Shown here: positions 44,918 through 55,374 of the stretch, piece by piece | Position numbering within the stretch: position 1 is the stretch's first letter | Layout of the letters: each line of letters opens with the position of its first letter | From: Isoetes taiwanensis | Lineage: Eukaryota > Streptophyta > Lycopodiopsida > Isoetales > Isoetaceae | Reading direction: 5' to 3' | DNA length: 64,000 nucleotides | Assembly (NCBI GenBank): GCA_021234155.1 | Contig: JAJEKV010000177.1 | Location: 312,001-376,000, forward strand | The notes under the pieces: generated by a model | Seen by the model: only the letters and a program-made list of their open reading frames with translations | Database searches by the model: none | What the model was told of the DNA's origin: nothing | Made by a program: the position numbers and the translations under genes

Positions 44918-44918
<1 letters not shown>

Positions 44919-44962
<44 letters not shown>

Positions 44963-46510
44963 TAAGAATTTTTTTATTAATATAAAAACAAGGTACACAA
45001 CCTTCTTGTGGGCTCCACAATAGGCCAGATAGGAAGTATACAATGCTCTTGGTCACCAGATCGGAAGAATTAGCACACGATGCAAAGCAAACACAATGCT
45101 AGAGGTCGATGTAGAGCCATAACTATGTACTATGGCAAGCTCCCTCAACCTCTTCACCGTAATTGCAGATAGATATGGGCATCCCCTTCTCAACCTCCAC
45201 AGTACTGTAAGGCATTACCATCTTCCCACATGCTTCAACTACTATGGAAAACTGCTTATGACTATGGAGCCCATCAAAGCTACTACTCTTGGTCATGAAG
45301 AACAGCACGAATGATTTACCTAGAGAAGTAGTCTTGTCATAGGCATTGGAAGTCCGTACTAGGTAGGAGGTCCAGCTGATCCATCCTCTTCCCCTGCTCA
45401 TAGTACTACAGCAGCTATGATCTTTTTCCAGAGGATAGTACCACCACCCTGAAGTTCAAACCGAAAGATATTATATTGAGTGTGAAAATCCAGTCTGTAC
45501 TAAGAAAGGTTTCCGCTTCTTCCCACAAACTCAGTACTATGGAGGATCAAACCAGAGTTCCACCGATATATAGTAGTCCCATACTCCATTACAATAGCAG
45601 CCTCAACCTCTTCATTAAGGCAAGAGTACTACAGTTCGTGCACCTAGTTCCAAGTACAGGCTAAGAAGAAAAATATCACATACTTCTCTACAACCACAAC
45701 TACTATGGGAGGAGCCTCTTCGTTTCCAGAAGATATTGCCTTCCATCTTCCTCAAGCAAGGTGCTGCAACCCCACAGAGGCATGGCAAACCTAACCAACA
45801 CAAGGCGAGTTCCCAAGATCACGGGGGGGGCCTCCCGTCTTGCAACCTATGTTTCTCCCTGCAAGATTGCTTCACCACACCTCCGTTTTTCCAGCAAGAG
45901 GGGAACGAATCTTTGGCTCACAAATAGTACTGTGGCTAGCAACACATAAGATGACCTGCTCCATGTCTGATCTGAGACTGCCAAGAAACATCTAACATCT
46001 TCTGCAATGAGTGCAGGCACCGCTAAATAGCCATGTGCTGCAGTGGGTGCAGACAGACATTACCGCAGTGGGTGCGGCCTTCAAGTTGCATTGAGTGCAA
46101 CACAAAGACTTTTCCAAGAACAAGATTACGAGCTAGTCAGGTCTGAAAAACCTAGCCTAGGTACTATTTCTGTGCCATAGCATTAGCTAATGGATGGGAC
46201 CCATCAAACAAACTAAAACACCTGAGCTCTTAGCTGCAGAAGGATCTAAAACCATGCTAAGCTAAGCTGATCAAGACACCAACCAAATGGCAAGAGCACA
46301 CAGAATCCATTTCTTACCCAGTCATGAGCTCTCAGCATTTGCTCCACCTAGACTAGGACAGAAGGGCCTGAGAATTGCCATAGATCTGCCAAGACCACAG
46401 CAGCCAGAATGCTGCTCTTCCAGCTTCGAAACTCTATGGAGTTCTCAATGCATCGGGCCGTCGCCGCCGCCGCCCTAGAAAGCGGAAACCCTAGCCATCT
46501 CTATATCACT
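44919..46510 (-). mobile_element. Poly(A) retroposon or short LINE, minus strand
   Basis: A 39-base T run (44919-44957) is inserted where copy 1 has only a short T stretch (41521-41529), so a retroposon with its poly(A) tail to the left is present. The far end near 46440-46500 reads on the minus strand as GCTAGGGTTTCCGC followed by (GCG)n, typical of the 5' leader of a plant LINE or gene. The interior repeats CAGTACTATGG-like and GTGGGTGCAG-like motifs. No reverse transcriptase was found, so it may be a non-autonomous or heavily deleted LINE. The right end and TSD are not located. Confidence 0.5.
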
Positions 46511-46750
46511 AGCCAGAATCTCATAGTTATATTTTAGCCATGTCATATGATGCTAGATGACTTGTAATAATGGTCATTGCAAGATCCTTATCACTAATAG
46601 TACATTCCAGGCTGCTAACTGATTTGCCAAATCCTCCACCTTGTGAGTAGTGTCATTTTTTGCTCAAAGGAACTTTCTCAAAGAAAACGTTTTTGGGATA
46701 TTATGTGGAACTGCAATATAAGGAGCAGATTCCTACTCTGGAATGGGAGT
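46511..46750. other. No gene recognised
   Basis: Short spacer between the retroposon and the Gypsy LTR. Confidence 0.4.
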
Positions 46751-48121
46751 TGTGATGGTCCCCACCAAATATACGACGTCCCATCATACATCTCGTGGGA
46801 AATCCCCTATCCAGCCCTCCGGCCGCATGGGCCCTCCGTCTATCCCACACCTAGGGTAAATGCGGTGCGGAAAGGGGACACGAAGGTGTCTTGTGCGCCC
46901 TTTCCCTATGGGTTCCTATATCAGCGAAAGCATAAACATAAAGTCAGCACTAGCAATAACAGCACAATTGACCACCTCGAAGGGTAGCGCATCCATACAA
47001 CCATAGATACATCAAAGATAACAACATACCATAAAATGTATGAGCTCCTACACAGGCTCAGACTCATAAGGGAAGTAGACTGATGGTTGGGCCTCAAGAT
47101 AGAGCAGATCGAGATATAACAATAGGGGGGCTGGCTATAGATAATGGCTAGGGTTGTCCACTCCATCCGCCCCTCCTGTGCATACTTTGCAGATGGGCTA
47201 AATTGGGCGCTGGCGTGACTATAACTTGTCGAAGACGTAGTCTCATGGTATCACCCATTGGAATCACTCCGAGTTGCATCTCCCCAGTCCAATGAGGTCA
47301 GAAGTGTTGCATCTTCTCTTCCCGGGGATTAGTGGCTCCATGGGCGGCTAGAGGATCGTGAGGACACCCGTCCATACTCGACTGGACTTCCCAAAACAAG
47401 AGTCAGGCCTACACTTGCAACTCTTGAGAGTCAGGGCGTCACCATTGACCCAGGAAGTGTCGGACCCATACCCGGCCCACAGGAAGTGACCGACTATAGG
47501 TCTAGCCTGCTATGGGTCCCCAGTAGCCTCGCTCAGCAGGGACCTCCCTCCACTTTGCCACTAACCTGGTTATGTGGTGCTAAGTCACTCCATAGCCCCC
47601 GTAGTCGGGTGAGTTCCTATGCACAGACCGCATCTAATAGGAACTAAAGGGTCCCTGCTCCAAATTCCTGCTCCTGAGGAACTCCCTCCTGCATCCGGCG
47701 TCTCCATGATCTTTAAGGGATTTGATGTAGATCCCACACCTTCCGATGCGCACATGCTCTAGGGGCTGTTGAGCTAGACTATGCCACAGTAGACGGTTCT
47801 CGAAACGGAGTTTCAATCGTGAACAAGGTTCCAAGACTATTGGAGCCAGAACGATGGCCTAGAGTTACAATTTGGCCATTTATAGGTTAGGGTTGCCATG
47901 TCATGCCATGTGGCTCCAATTGGATGCGTCCGTGTGGCAGTCGCCCAATAGGATGGGCCATGGAAAATGGTCCATTCCTAAGGTTGGCTAAGTTATGTGA
48001 ATAACTTAGCCATGCTCCCTTCCACGCTTATACGAAATACAAGGCTACTAAAGTAGGCTTGTATGGTGACGTGGCCTAGAAATATACGTATTTATATCGT
48101 ATATTTTAGGGGAATGTCACA
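46751..48121 (-). mobile_element. Gypsy-type 3' LTR, 1371 bp
   Basis: On the minus strand it begins TGTGACATTCCCC directly after a purine tract and ends in CA at 46751. It is the same family as the LTR at 6819-7690. It lacks the primer site, and its position next to the purine tract makes it a 3' LTR. Because it lies at higher coordinates than the minus-strand 5' LTR, the two come from separate insertions. Confidence 0.85.
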
Positions 48122-48133
48122 TTCTCCCCCCCT
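48122..48133 (-). promoter_or_regulatory. Polypurine tract of the Gypsy-type element
   Basis: GGGGGGGGAGAA on the minus strand, immediately before the LTR. Confidence 0.85.
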
Positions 48134-48484
48134 TAGGATATGTCCTCAGCATTACGGTAAGGTGATGAACCTGCATCAACCTTGTAAGACTCACAACAAG
48201 AATATAGCAACTTGACTTTATTGAAAATATCAACTTCCCCTTAATTACTTATAACGTTAACTGTAAGGTTACATTTATATACTTACACAAAATTGTATAG
48301 CCTTAATAACTATTATTATAAAGTTAGCACGTAATATTATCACAAGTTTAGGAGTTCATAGTTAAGTCTAAACAAAATTTATGGCTATCTTCTCGTAACA
48401 TGCTCCCTTCTCCATGCTCCTTTTGGCCTGCACAAGTAGCACATTACGTTTAGTTATTAAGTTGTGGTTTTAGGGGACCACTCC
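48134..48484 (-). other. Remnant of the Gypsy-type interior
   Basis: Sequence upstream of the polypurine tract; non-coding as far as can be read. Confidence 0.4.
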
Positions 48485-49015
48485 CTAATTGCCTCCTTGA
48501 GCCGAAATACTAGCTCAAGGTTACCCCTACTACCTTGCACTCGATCATGGCCCATAGAATTTTAGCTTAAGGACCGTTTAAGGCGATCCGAATTATCGCC
48601 CATGATTGAGTGCTACCTTGTACAGGATCTCCTTGATTGTATACACCCACAATGCCTCATGCCCCTGAGTTTAAGCTAGGGAACGTCCCAGGCGATCCCA
48701 TCATCGCGCATGATCACGCCTACCTCATCATGACCCCCCTATGGTCATGTGCACATGCCCTGCATTGTGGGATAGAGAACATCCTAGTGATGATCCCATC
48801 ATCGCCCACGATCCCGTGCCTACTCGTACGTGACCCCTTCAGTCATGCACACTCGCAGTGCATCATGGCCCTGAAGGTTTAAGATAGGAAACACTCGATC
48901 CCATCATCGCCCATGATGACGTGCTCCTCTCACATGACCCTCTTGATTATGCGCACTCCTGGTGCGTACTGGCCTACAGAACGCTCAAGGGGGGATCTCA
49001 TCATCATCCACGCTC
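48485..49015. repeat. Tandem array, ~96-109-bp unit, about five copies
   Basis: GATCCCATCATCGCCCATGAT-like strings start at about 48585, 48694, 48792, 48897 and 48993. A second block (CATGGCCC...TTTAAG...GGAA) recurs in each unit. Copies are diverged. Confidence 0.85.
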
Positions 49016-49443
49016 CAAGATCTTCATGTATGCATCCCAACTAACCTAGAATGCATACGTTTCCTATACTTACACTAAGGCATACACAAGCTTAGCTAAG
49101 AGCACCTGACGAGTTGGCGTCGACCAATTTGGAGATGACTTGGCCGTCGAACTTGGCCAATCTGGGTTCAGGGTGTGCCTCTTTAATAGGCTCACATGGA
49201 AGACTTCACAAACCTTTAGATGGGCAGGTCGAGCTTATAGGCTTGCCTCCCTACTCGTTCCAAAATCTTGATGCCTGCGGTGGCAAAGGACATACATCTT
49301 AAAACCTGGTATATTGAATAAAATGCCCCTTAGATCATACTTCCTTGAGCAAGTGCACTGCTTCAGATGGAGCATGTTTCCGTATATCCAAAAGCAGGGG
49401 GCTTTCTCTGCATCATCATTTGATGGTTTTGAATAGTCATTAT
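49016..49443. other. No gene recognised
   Basis: Spacer up to the gag-only element. A minus-strand retrotransposon interior is possible but no motif is visible. Confidence 0.35.
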
Positions 49444-50181
49444 TGATACAAACGGTTTACCTGTCTGCAAAACTATCAAACACGGTTATTCAAAACAACC
49501 TGGATTCTCCAGATTAAGATCTTCTGGCACTACTTATCCACCCAACCGGGCTCTGGATTTGCAAACACGGCAAGTTCAAGCTCAAATTCCTCCCAATTCT
49601 GAGAGTCTGCTAACCGACTGGATAGCCTCTTTGGGATTCCTGGAATTCTCTAGAGCTAGAGGAAGCACTTAATTCACCCACAAATTATCAAAAGATCTAC
49701 AATAGGAAGACTTCTATCTCATACCAAGCAGTTCTGGTTTCATAATTCTGCAGATCGTTGGTTTTTATACTGTTCTAAAGGTGTTTGTTAAGCTATAATT
49801 GGGTTTACCTTTTTACTCTGAAGCTAAATCCGGCTGCCTTTTCCAGCAGTTCGGCCTGCTACAATAACCCAAAAGCTAATTCCGGGCTATTCCGCTGGTT
49901 CAGGAGTTATTTCCGGCCAGTTCTGGCCTATTTCCGCTTTAACGACAAGTTAGAAACTTTGTTGCCTATTTCGTTTGTTTTAAACCTTCTGTTATCTATT
50001 TCGTTGAGTTATTATGATTTCAATAGTCCCTTCCTTTTATAACCTTTAAGACTTTCAATAGTTCCTTTTATTTAATATGACCTTTAAGCTTCTAACATTC
50101 AATAAAAATAAAAAGAACCCTTGCCTCTGTGTTTTCTGCAAATCCTTCTCTGAGCCACGCCCCCAAGCTAGTGCCGTATCA
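49444..50181 (-). repeat. TR-GAG 3' LTR, 738 bp
   Basis: Very close to the other LTR; the main difference is a ~15-bp block near 49838-49860. Confidence 0.95.
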
Positions 50182-50198
50182 ATTCCCTCCCTTCTCAA
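50182..50198 (-). promoter_or_regulatory. TR-GAG polypurine tract
   Basis: GAGAAGGGAGGGAAT on the minus strand, next to the 3' LTR. Confidence 0.85.
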
Positions 50199-50222
50199 GG
50201 CTGATCGTCCTCGATCATCTGC

Positions 50223-50390
50223 GTCAACTGACTATCTGCTTTGTCTGGACTCTTTCCCAAAGCTAGTCAACTGACTATCTGCTTTGTCTGGAATAACCAC
50301 CTTTCTTTCTAAGCTAGTCATTTGACTATCTGCTTTGAAAGGATTTCTTCTAGGCTGGTAAACTTACCATCTGCCTTACAATTTCTAAGG
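50223..50390. repeat. ~43-50-bp minisatellite between gag and the 3' LTR
   Basis: GTCAACTGACTATCTGCTTT occurs twice, followed by two diverged copies (CATTTGACTATCTGC, AAACTTACCATCTGCC). Confidence 0.9.
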
Positions 50391-50536
50391 GTCTGGCTTC
50401 TGTGCTGCAGTCACAGTTGCCCCCTTCTAAATTCTAGAGCAACGTTCATTTGAAAAAACTTTCATTATCTCAAACCAAATGAATACAATGCTCAAACCAT
50501 TCACACACACACACATGTCTACACAGACATTTTACT

Positions 50537-51757
50537 CTACTTGTTTTTACCCACATAGCCGATTTGAAGCCGACTTCTTTCATAGTCTTCGTACTTTTCT
50601 TTGTCAAACTTAGCGTTAGCGTGGGAACTTTCAGGAACCTTTTCAGGAACTTCTTCTGCAACACGAACATGGGCAATCTGCGCAGATGTTCGGGCTTTTG
50701 CTCGAGTATCCTCCTTCAGTTGCTCAGGATCCCCTTTGGATACAACTTTTGGACATTGATTCTTATAGTGTGGACCTCCACATATAAAACATCCTTCTGG
50801 GGGTGCATTTGTCTGTGCTTTGGCCATCCCGCGTTCTCCATTACTTTTCTTCGTACGGATTTCATCATTACTTACTCTGCTCCTCTTATTCTCTCTTTCA
50901 GATCCCTTGCCATTGTCTGGCTTAAAATTCTTCTCTTGAGGGTACCCCTCCCAGATATCATACCGTACTGCACTAGGATTGAGTTTCATCTCTGCGGCTT
51001 CTGCCTTTCGCACTGCTTCATCAATAGTCGTTGGTTCTGCAAAGCATAACTCTGCGTATAACGGATCTCGTAATCCAGCTACAAATTTTCGCGTTATTTC
51101 ACTTTCAGATAGTCCTCCTGGTTGTAATTCTCCCATCTGTACCGCTAAATAGGAGAACTTGGAGTAGAAATGATGTACCGATTCATGTTCCCCTTGCGTA
51201 AAAAGATCCCACTGTCTTTTAAGATCTGGGTAATAATTTGCATGCAAGTTATGCGACTCGAATGCTTTTCTAAAAGCTGCCCAAGTTTTTATCTGAGGTA
51301 ACAATTTCTTACGTCCTTGCCACCATATTCTGGCTACATCAGTTAAATATTTGTCCATGGCTTGCAGCTTTTGCTCTTCCGTAGCTTTTACTCTTTCAAA
51401 GAAACTTTCCCAACTGGCCAGGAATCCTAGAACTGCTGGTGGACTCCGCTTATCTCCTGCATATGACGGCATTCCTTCTACCTTCTCCAACCATTTAATT
51501 CGACCTGTTTTGGCATTGGCAACTACAATAGGAGAATCAGGTGGTGATGGAGTAACTGGTGGTGTGTTTGCAGGCAAAGGAGGCTGTTGGAATATGTCTG
51601 GCAAGTGCCCATACAAAATTGCTACATATTCAAGTTTCCTCTGGTTCTCCTCAAAACTAGCGGATGTAGGCATGCCAATCTGTGCTGCAATCTGCGCAGC
51701 AGCATTCATAGCCTGATTGTACTGGTCTACAGGAAGATTAAATTTGTTCTGGGCCAT
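50537..51757 (-). CDS. gag: Gag polyprotein of the TR-GAG element, 406 aa
   Basis: One uninterrupted frame. Residues 1-95 are a Gln/Ala-rich helical N-terminus and a Pro-rich linker. Residues 100-270 are a Retrotrans_gag domain with WESFFERVKA, WWQGRKK, WAAFRKAFESH, LFTQGEHESVHHFYSKF and FVAGLRDPLYAEL in the usual order. A basic region follows, then one CCHC zinc knuckle, CFICGGPHYKNQC, at about 325-337, and a charged tail. The intact domain and the very short leader (ATG 24 nt after the primer site) suggest a functional capsid protein that packages the element's RNA. Gag type is Gypsy-like. It stops about 355 bp before the 3' LTR and no pol frame follows. Confidence 0.95.
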   Translation of the reverse strand: MAQNKFNLPVDQYNQAMNAAAQIAAQIGMPTSASFEENQRKLEYVAILYGHLPDIFQQPPLPANTPPVTPSPPDSPIVVANAKTGRIKWLEKVEGMPSYAGDKRSPPAVLGFLASWESFFERVKATEEQKLQAMDKYLTDVARIWWQGRKKLLPQIKTWAAFRKAFESHNLHANYYPDLKRQWDLFTQGEHESVHHFYSKFSYLAVQMGELQPGGLSESEITRKFVAGLRDPLYAELCFAEPTTIDEAVRKAEAAEMKLNPSAVRYDIWEGYPQEKNFKPDNGKGSERENKRSRVSNDEIRTKKSNGERGMAKAQTNAPPEGCFICGGPHYKNQCPKVVSKGDPEQLKEDTRAKARTSAQIAHVRVAEEVPEKVPESSHANAKFDKEKYEDYERSRLQIGYVGKNK

Positions 51758-51781
51758 TTCACAGGATATTAGGATGCAACA

Positions 51782-51793
51782 GCTCTGATACCA
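51782..51793 (-). promoter_or_regulatory. TR-GAG primer-binding site
   Basis: TGGTATCAGAGC on the minus strand, two bases from the 5' LTR; perfect initiator tRNA-Met type. Confidence 0.95.
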
Positions 51794-51795
51794 AT

Positions 51796-52526
51796 TGATA
51801 CAAACGGTTTACCTGTCTGCAAAACTATCAAACACGGTTATTCAAAACAGCCTGGATTCTCCAGATTAAGATCTTCTGGCACTACTTATCCACCCAACCG
51901 GGCTCTGGATTTGCAAACACGGCAAGTTCAAGCTCAAATTCCTCCCAATTCTGAGAGTCTGCTAACCGACTGGATAGCCTCTCTGGGATTCCTGGAATTC
52001 TCTAGAGCTAGAGGAAGCACTTAATTCACCCACAAATTATCAAAAGATCTACAATAGGAAGACTTCTATCTCATACCAAGCAGTTCTGGTTTCATAATTC
52101 TGCAGATCGTTGGTTTTTATACTGTTCTAAAGGTGTTTGTTAAGCTATAATTGGGTTTACCTTTTTACTTTGAAGCTAAATCCGCCTTTTTCCTTTTCGG
52201 CTGCTACAATAACCCAAAAGCTAATTCCGGGCTATTCCGCTGGTTCAGGAGTTATTTCCGGCCAGTTCTGGCCTATTTCCGCTTTAACGACAAGTTAGAA
52301 CCTTTGTTGCCTATTTCGTTTGTTTTAAACCTTCTGTTATCTATTTCGTTGAGTTATTATGATTTCAATAGTCCCTTCCTTTTATAACCTTTAAGACTTT
52401 CAATAGTTCCTTTTATTTAATATGACCTTTAAGCTTCTATCATTCAATAAAAATAAAAAGAACCCTTGCCTCTGTGTTTTCTGCAAATCCTTCTCTGAGC
52501 CACGCCCCCAAGCTAGTGTCGTATCA
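51796..52526 (-). repeat. TR-GAG 5' LTR, 731 bp
   Basis: TGATAC to GTATCA. Nearly identical to the 3' LTR, so insertion is recent. Confidence 0.95.
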
Positions 52527-52531
52527 ATTAC

Positions 52532-53527
52532 GAACATAAGAATCATGTCCTCTATCTTTAAATAGACATTTCCAATTCCAATTCCTTTATAACGCTCTAA
52601 AAAATGCGTCAACTAAAAACATACAGCGGGAATTAAAGATGAGTTTCATAATTAAGTTAGTTGTTGGCCTCTATTTTAGGCGAATAATTCGAAAGCTTTA
52701 AGGTTGAGATTTTAAATTCTGAAGTCTCCTTAATGTTGCTTATTTCCCTATATGTTGAATGTATTGAGTCTTTTGGGAACTTTTGTATTCGTATAGCTAA
52801 ATTAATACGGAGATGAATAATGTTACTGCATAGTAGTTAGTTCGGTTTGTTGTTATTCCTGGGAGTTTATTTATGCATGGACCATATAGAGTTGCCCTCG
52901 GTTCCCTAAGATTCTTTTGAAATTGCACTAGATTCCTAAAGGTTATTCCAAAATTCCTTTAGATTCCTCAAGTTTTTGCATAAATGGATGACGTATATTT
53001 GACCTATCACAGAAGGGTTAGTTGTCTCAAGTGTAGTTGTCTCAACTTGTTTTTGTGTAAGGAGATTCATAAATAGGTCTAAAGGATTAGGTGTTTGGCA
53101 AAATAGCAATGGCAATCTAAGATTTTTTGTTTCAAGTGTAGTGCATGTTTGTTCATTGTTGCTGTTAAAAGGGGAAGGCATAGACGCTATACGACTTATA
53201 TGGTGCACCTGTGTCCTTTTTAGGCTAGGGGTTGTTAGTGTTAGAGTATATGCTTTGTACATAAGGAGGTCTATAGATAGGTCTGGAGTGCAAAAGCTGC
53301 ATTGAGTCTTTTCGTAATTTTTATATTCGTATAGCTAAATCAATATGGTGATGAAATTGGTAGTCTAGAAATCTAATGTTAGGCCATAATTGGAGTAATT
53401 TAATGTTAGTGCATGCAAGTTGCGTTATGTAAGAATTTGCTTAACCAGTAAATTCGATTTGTTGTTATTTATGGAGGAGGAGTTTATTTATGCATGGACC
53501 ATATAGGGTTGGGACGCACACGTGTAG
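52532..53527. other. No gene recognised; internal direct duplication
   Basis: Blocks at about 52757-52895 (TATTGAGTCTTTTGGGAAC, TATTCGTATAGCTAAAT, TTTATTTATGCATGGACC) recur in order at about 53304-53505, with ~90 bp extra in the second copy. Confidence 0.7.
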
Positions 53528-53980
53528 ATGGTATTAGTTTTATGGGCAGGAGAAAATAAAAAAGAGGTAAGAACGAGAATGGAAGGCGGTGTGGATGAAT
53601 ATGTGAAGGAGGTGGAAGAGGTTAAGCAGATGGATGCGGTTGTTTCTATGCCCATCGAAGAGATTAGGGAGATCGATGGGACTGTTGCTGTCAACATCGA
53701 TGAGATCAAACCTGAGCAAAGGAAATTGACGAGAAAGGAACGGGATATTCAAGGTTGGAGACGTATTCATCGTAGGCATGCCAGAGAAGCTGTTGTGCAT
53801 TTGCAGACTGTAGGAGCAAAGCGAAAACCTATTCTGATGAAGAGGATAAAAGGTGCTGCAGACGATTTTACTGTAGCTGGAAGTAAATTGAGTGCGCAAC
53901 TGCTGAGGTTGCATCGGTTGCTACAAATCCTGGAAGCGCGTCAGGTGGCAGCGGCACAATATGGAAGGGGACTTATGTAA
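53528..53980 (+). CDS. Hypothetical 150-codon ORF, charged
   Basis: ATG to TAA. The N-terminal part is acidic (VKEVEEVKQMDAVV, EEIREIDG), the middle is basic (QRKLTRKERDIQGWRRIHRR), and the C-terminus is a Leu/Arg-rich helix (LSAQLLRLHRLLQILEARQ) that could form a coiled coil. An inner Met at 53579 is an alternative start. No domain is recognised, and the AT-rich surroundings contrast with its codon-like composition. It could be a small host gene or the last exon of one. Confidence 0.35.
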   Translation: MVLVLWAGENKKEVRTRMEGGVDEYVKEVEEVKQMDAVVSMPIEEIREIDGTVAVNIDEIKPEQRKLTRKERDIQGWRRIHRRHAREAVVHLQTVGAKRKPILMKRIKGAADDFTVAGSKLSAQLLRLHRLLQILEARQVAAAQYGRGLM

Positions 53981-54037
53981 AGAAATTGTGTGCGATTTAT
54001 GGTTTCTATGTGGGTTTTGTAATATGAGTTGCTGCCT

Positions 54038-54540
54038 ATGTATTAGGATGGTAATTGGATTTGGAGTTTGTAAATTGGGTATGTAATATTTTATAGAAAT
54101 TAATGGCGTGTGGATTCATGGAATGTATATGTATCAGAATTTATTGCATGTTCTTTGATTTATTGAAATAGTTTCTTTGAAGGATGAATCAGCTTTAATT
54201 AACATGATGATTACATTATAATTATAATAATCTGTAGAGACACGTCAACTGAGAGGACATGTTGAGAAGATGTATTCAGATTTATGTATTAGGATGGTAA
54301 TTGGGTTTGGAGTTTGTAAATTGCATATGCAATATTTTACAGAAGTTAATGTTGTGTGGATTCATGGAATGTATATGTATCAGAATTTATTGCATGGTTC
54401 TTTGATTTATTCAGAATTTATTGCATGTTCTTTGATTTATTCAATCTTTGAAGGATGAATCAAGTTTAATTAACATGATTTAGATTTATAATAATCTGTA
54501 TACACACGTCAATTGAAAGGAAATGTTGAGACGATGTATT
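54038..54540. repeat. 246-bp tandem duplication
   Basis: ATGTATTAGGATGGTAATTGG starts at 54038 and at 54284. The second unit has an extra 32-bp internal repeat (ATTCAGAATTTATTGCATG) near 54390-54440. Confidence 0.93.
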
Positions 54541-55374
54541 CAAATTATATTCAGATTATATTCAGATTATATTAGAATCAAAATGATTACATTTGGGAAT
54601 GAAGATAATTACATTGTAACCATTTGTGAATGCTTTTATGTATCCGAATATAATAGGAGTTTTTATTTATTTACATGGCAACTATGTTTTATTACATTAT
54701 GAAAGCGCAGAAATGAACACACTATTTACATACTATCTGTACAGATGAAACTCGCTGGTTAACCACGATGGGTACCCATTTTGTCTGCAATTTCAGCAGC
54801 ACGAAAATTTCCTGCTTTGTCCAGGGACACCACCAGATCCTCTAAATGTTCCAAATTCTCCCTATGCTGGCAAAGACTGTTCATGAGGCAACCGGTTTCT
54901 TTTCTTTTCTTTTCGTTTTTTTTTTTGAAGGCAAGGTGGAGTTTAGTATCCATAAATCAAAATTACATCATGTAGTATACCATGAAAGGCATACTTTAAT
55001 ATAGATAGATAATAGTTCATTTACATGCTTCTTATAAAATGAAGCATGTATTATCGGGGTCCCTGAATCTCTTACATTGTTGAAATGCATCAAAATAAAA
55101 CTAATAGTTCATGTAACTCTAAGCTCACTGAGCATCAATCAAGTCTTGCATAGTGAGATCTGTCACCCTTCTTCTGCCAAACATGTTCAACCGGTTTCTT
55201 CCTCCATGTCTCGAATTCGATGAAGAATTTTTTGGATTGGGTTCATGGATGAAACTAGTACATGAACATGCATGTGAGGTTCATGCCTTCGTTTTATGGA
55301 ATGGTGGCTCTCTGCCAAAGGTGGAGCAGCTTCCTCTGTGCATGTAAAATAGTCAAGAATAATAAGAATAATGT
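54541..55374. other. Unassigned; possible degraded exon on the minus strand
   Basis: The minus frame at 54759-54953 ends NLEHLEDLVVSLDKAGNFRA and then AEIADKMG, which looks like real protein but is not a family I can name. Its neighbourhood 3' of the Helitron ORF allows it to be captured or Helitron-associated sequence. Confidence 0.3.

Larger units (their letters stand above)
42048..44918 (+). repeat. Segmental duplication, copy 2 (short form)
   Basis: Direct copy of 32734-41530 without the three extra blocks. It ends where a poly(T) retroposon begins at 44919. Confidence 0.9.
49444..52526 (-). mobile_element. Complete gag-only LTR retrotransposon (TR-GAG type), 3.08 kb
   Basis: Two ~735-bp LTRs (49444-50181 and 51796-52526) flank a primer site, one gag ORF and a purine tract, and nothing else: there is no protease, integrase, RT or RNase H. 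The LTRs begin TGATAC and end GTATCA. Flanking bases are ATTAT on the left and ATTAC on the right, a 5-bp duplication with one change. This is the architecture published as TR-GAG in plants. It depends on the enzymes of another element for movement (known for the class). Confidence 0.95.
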
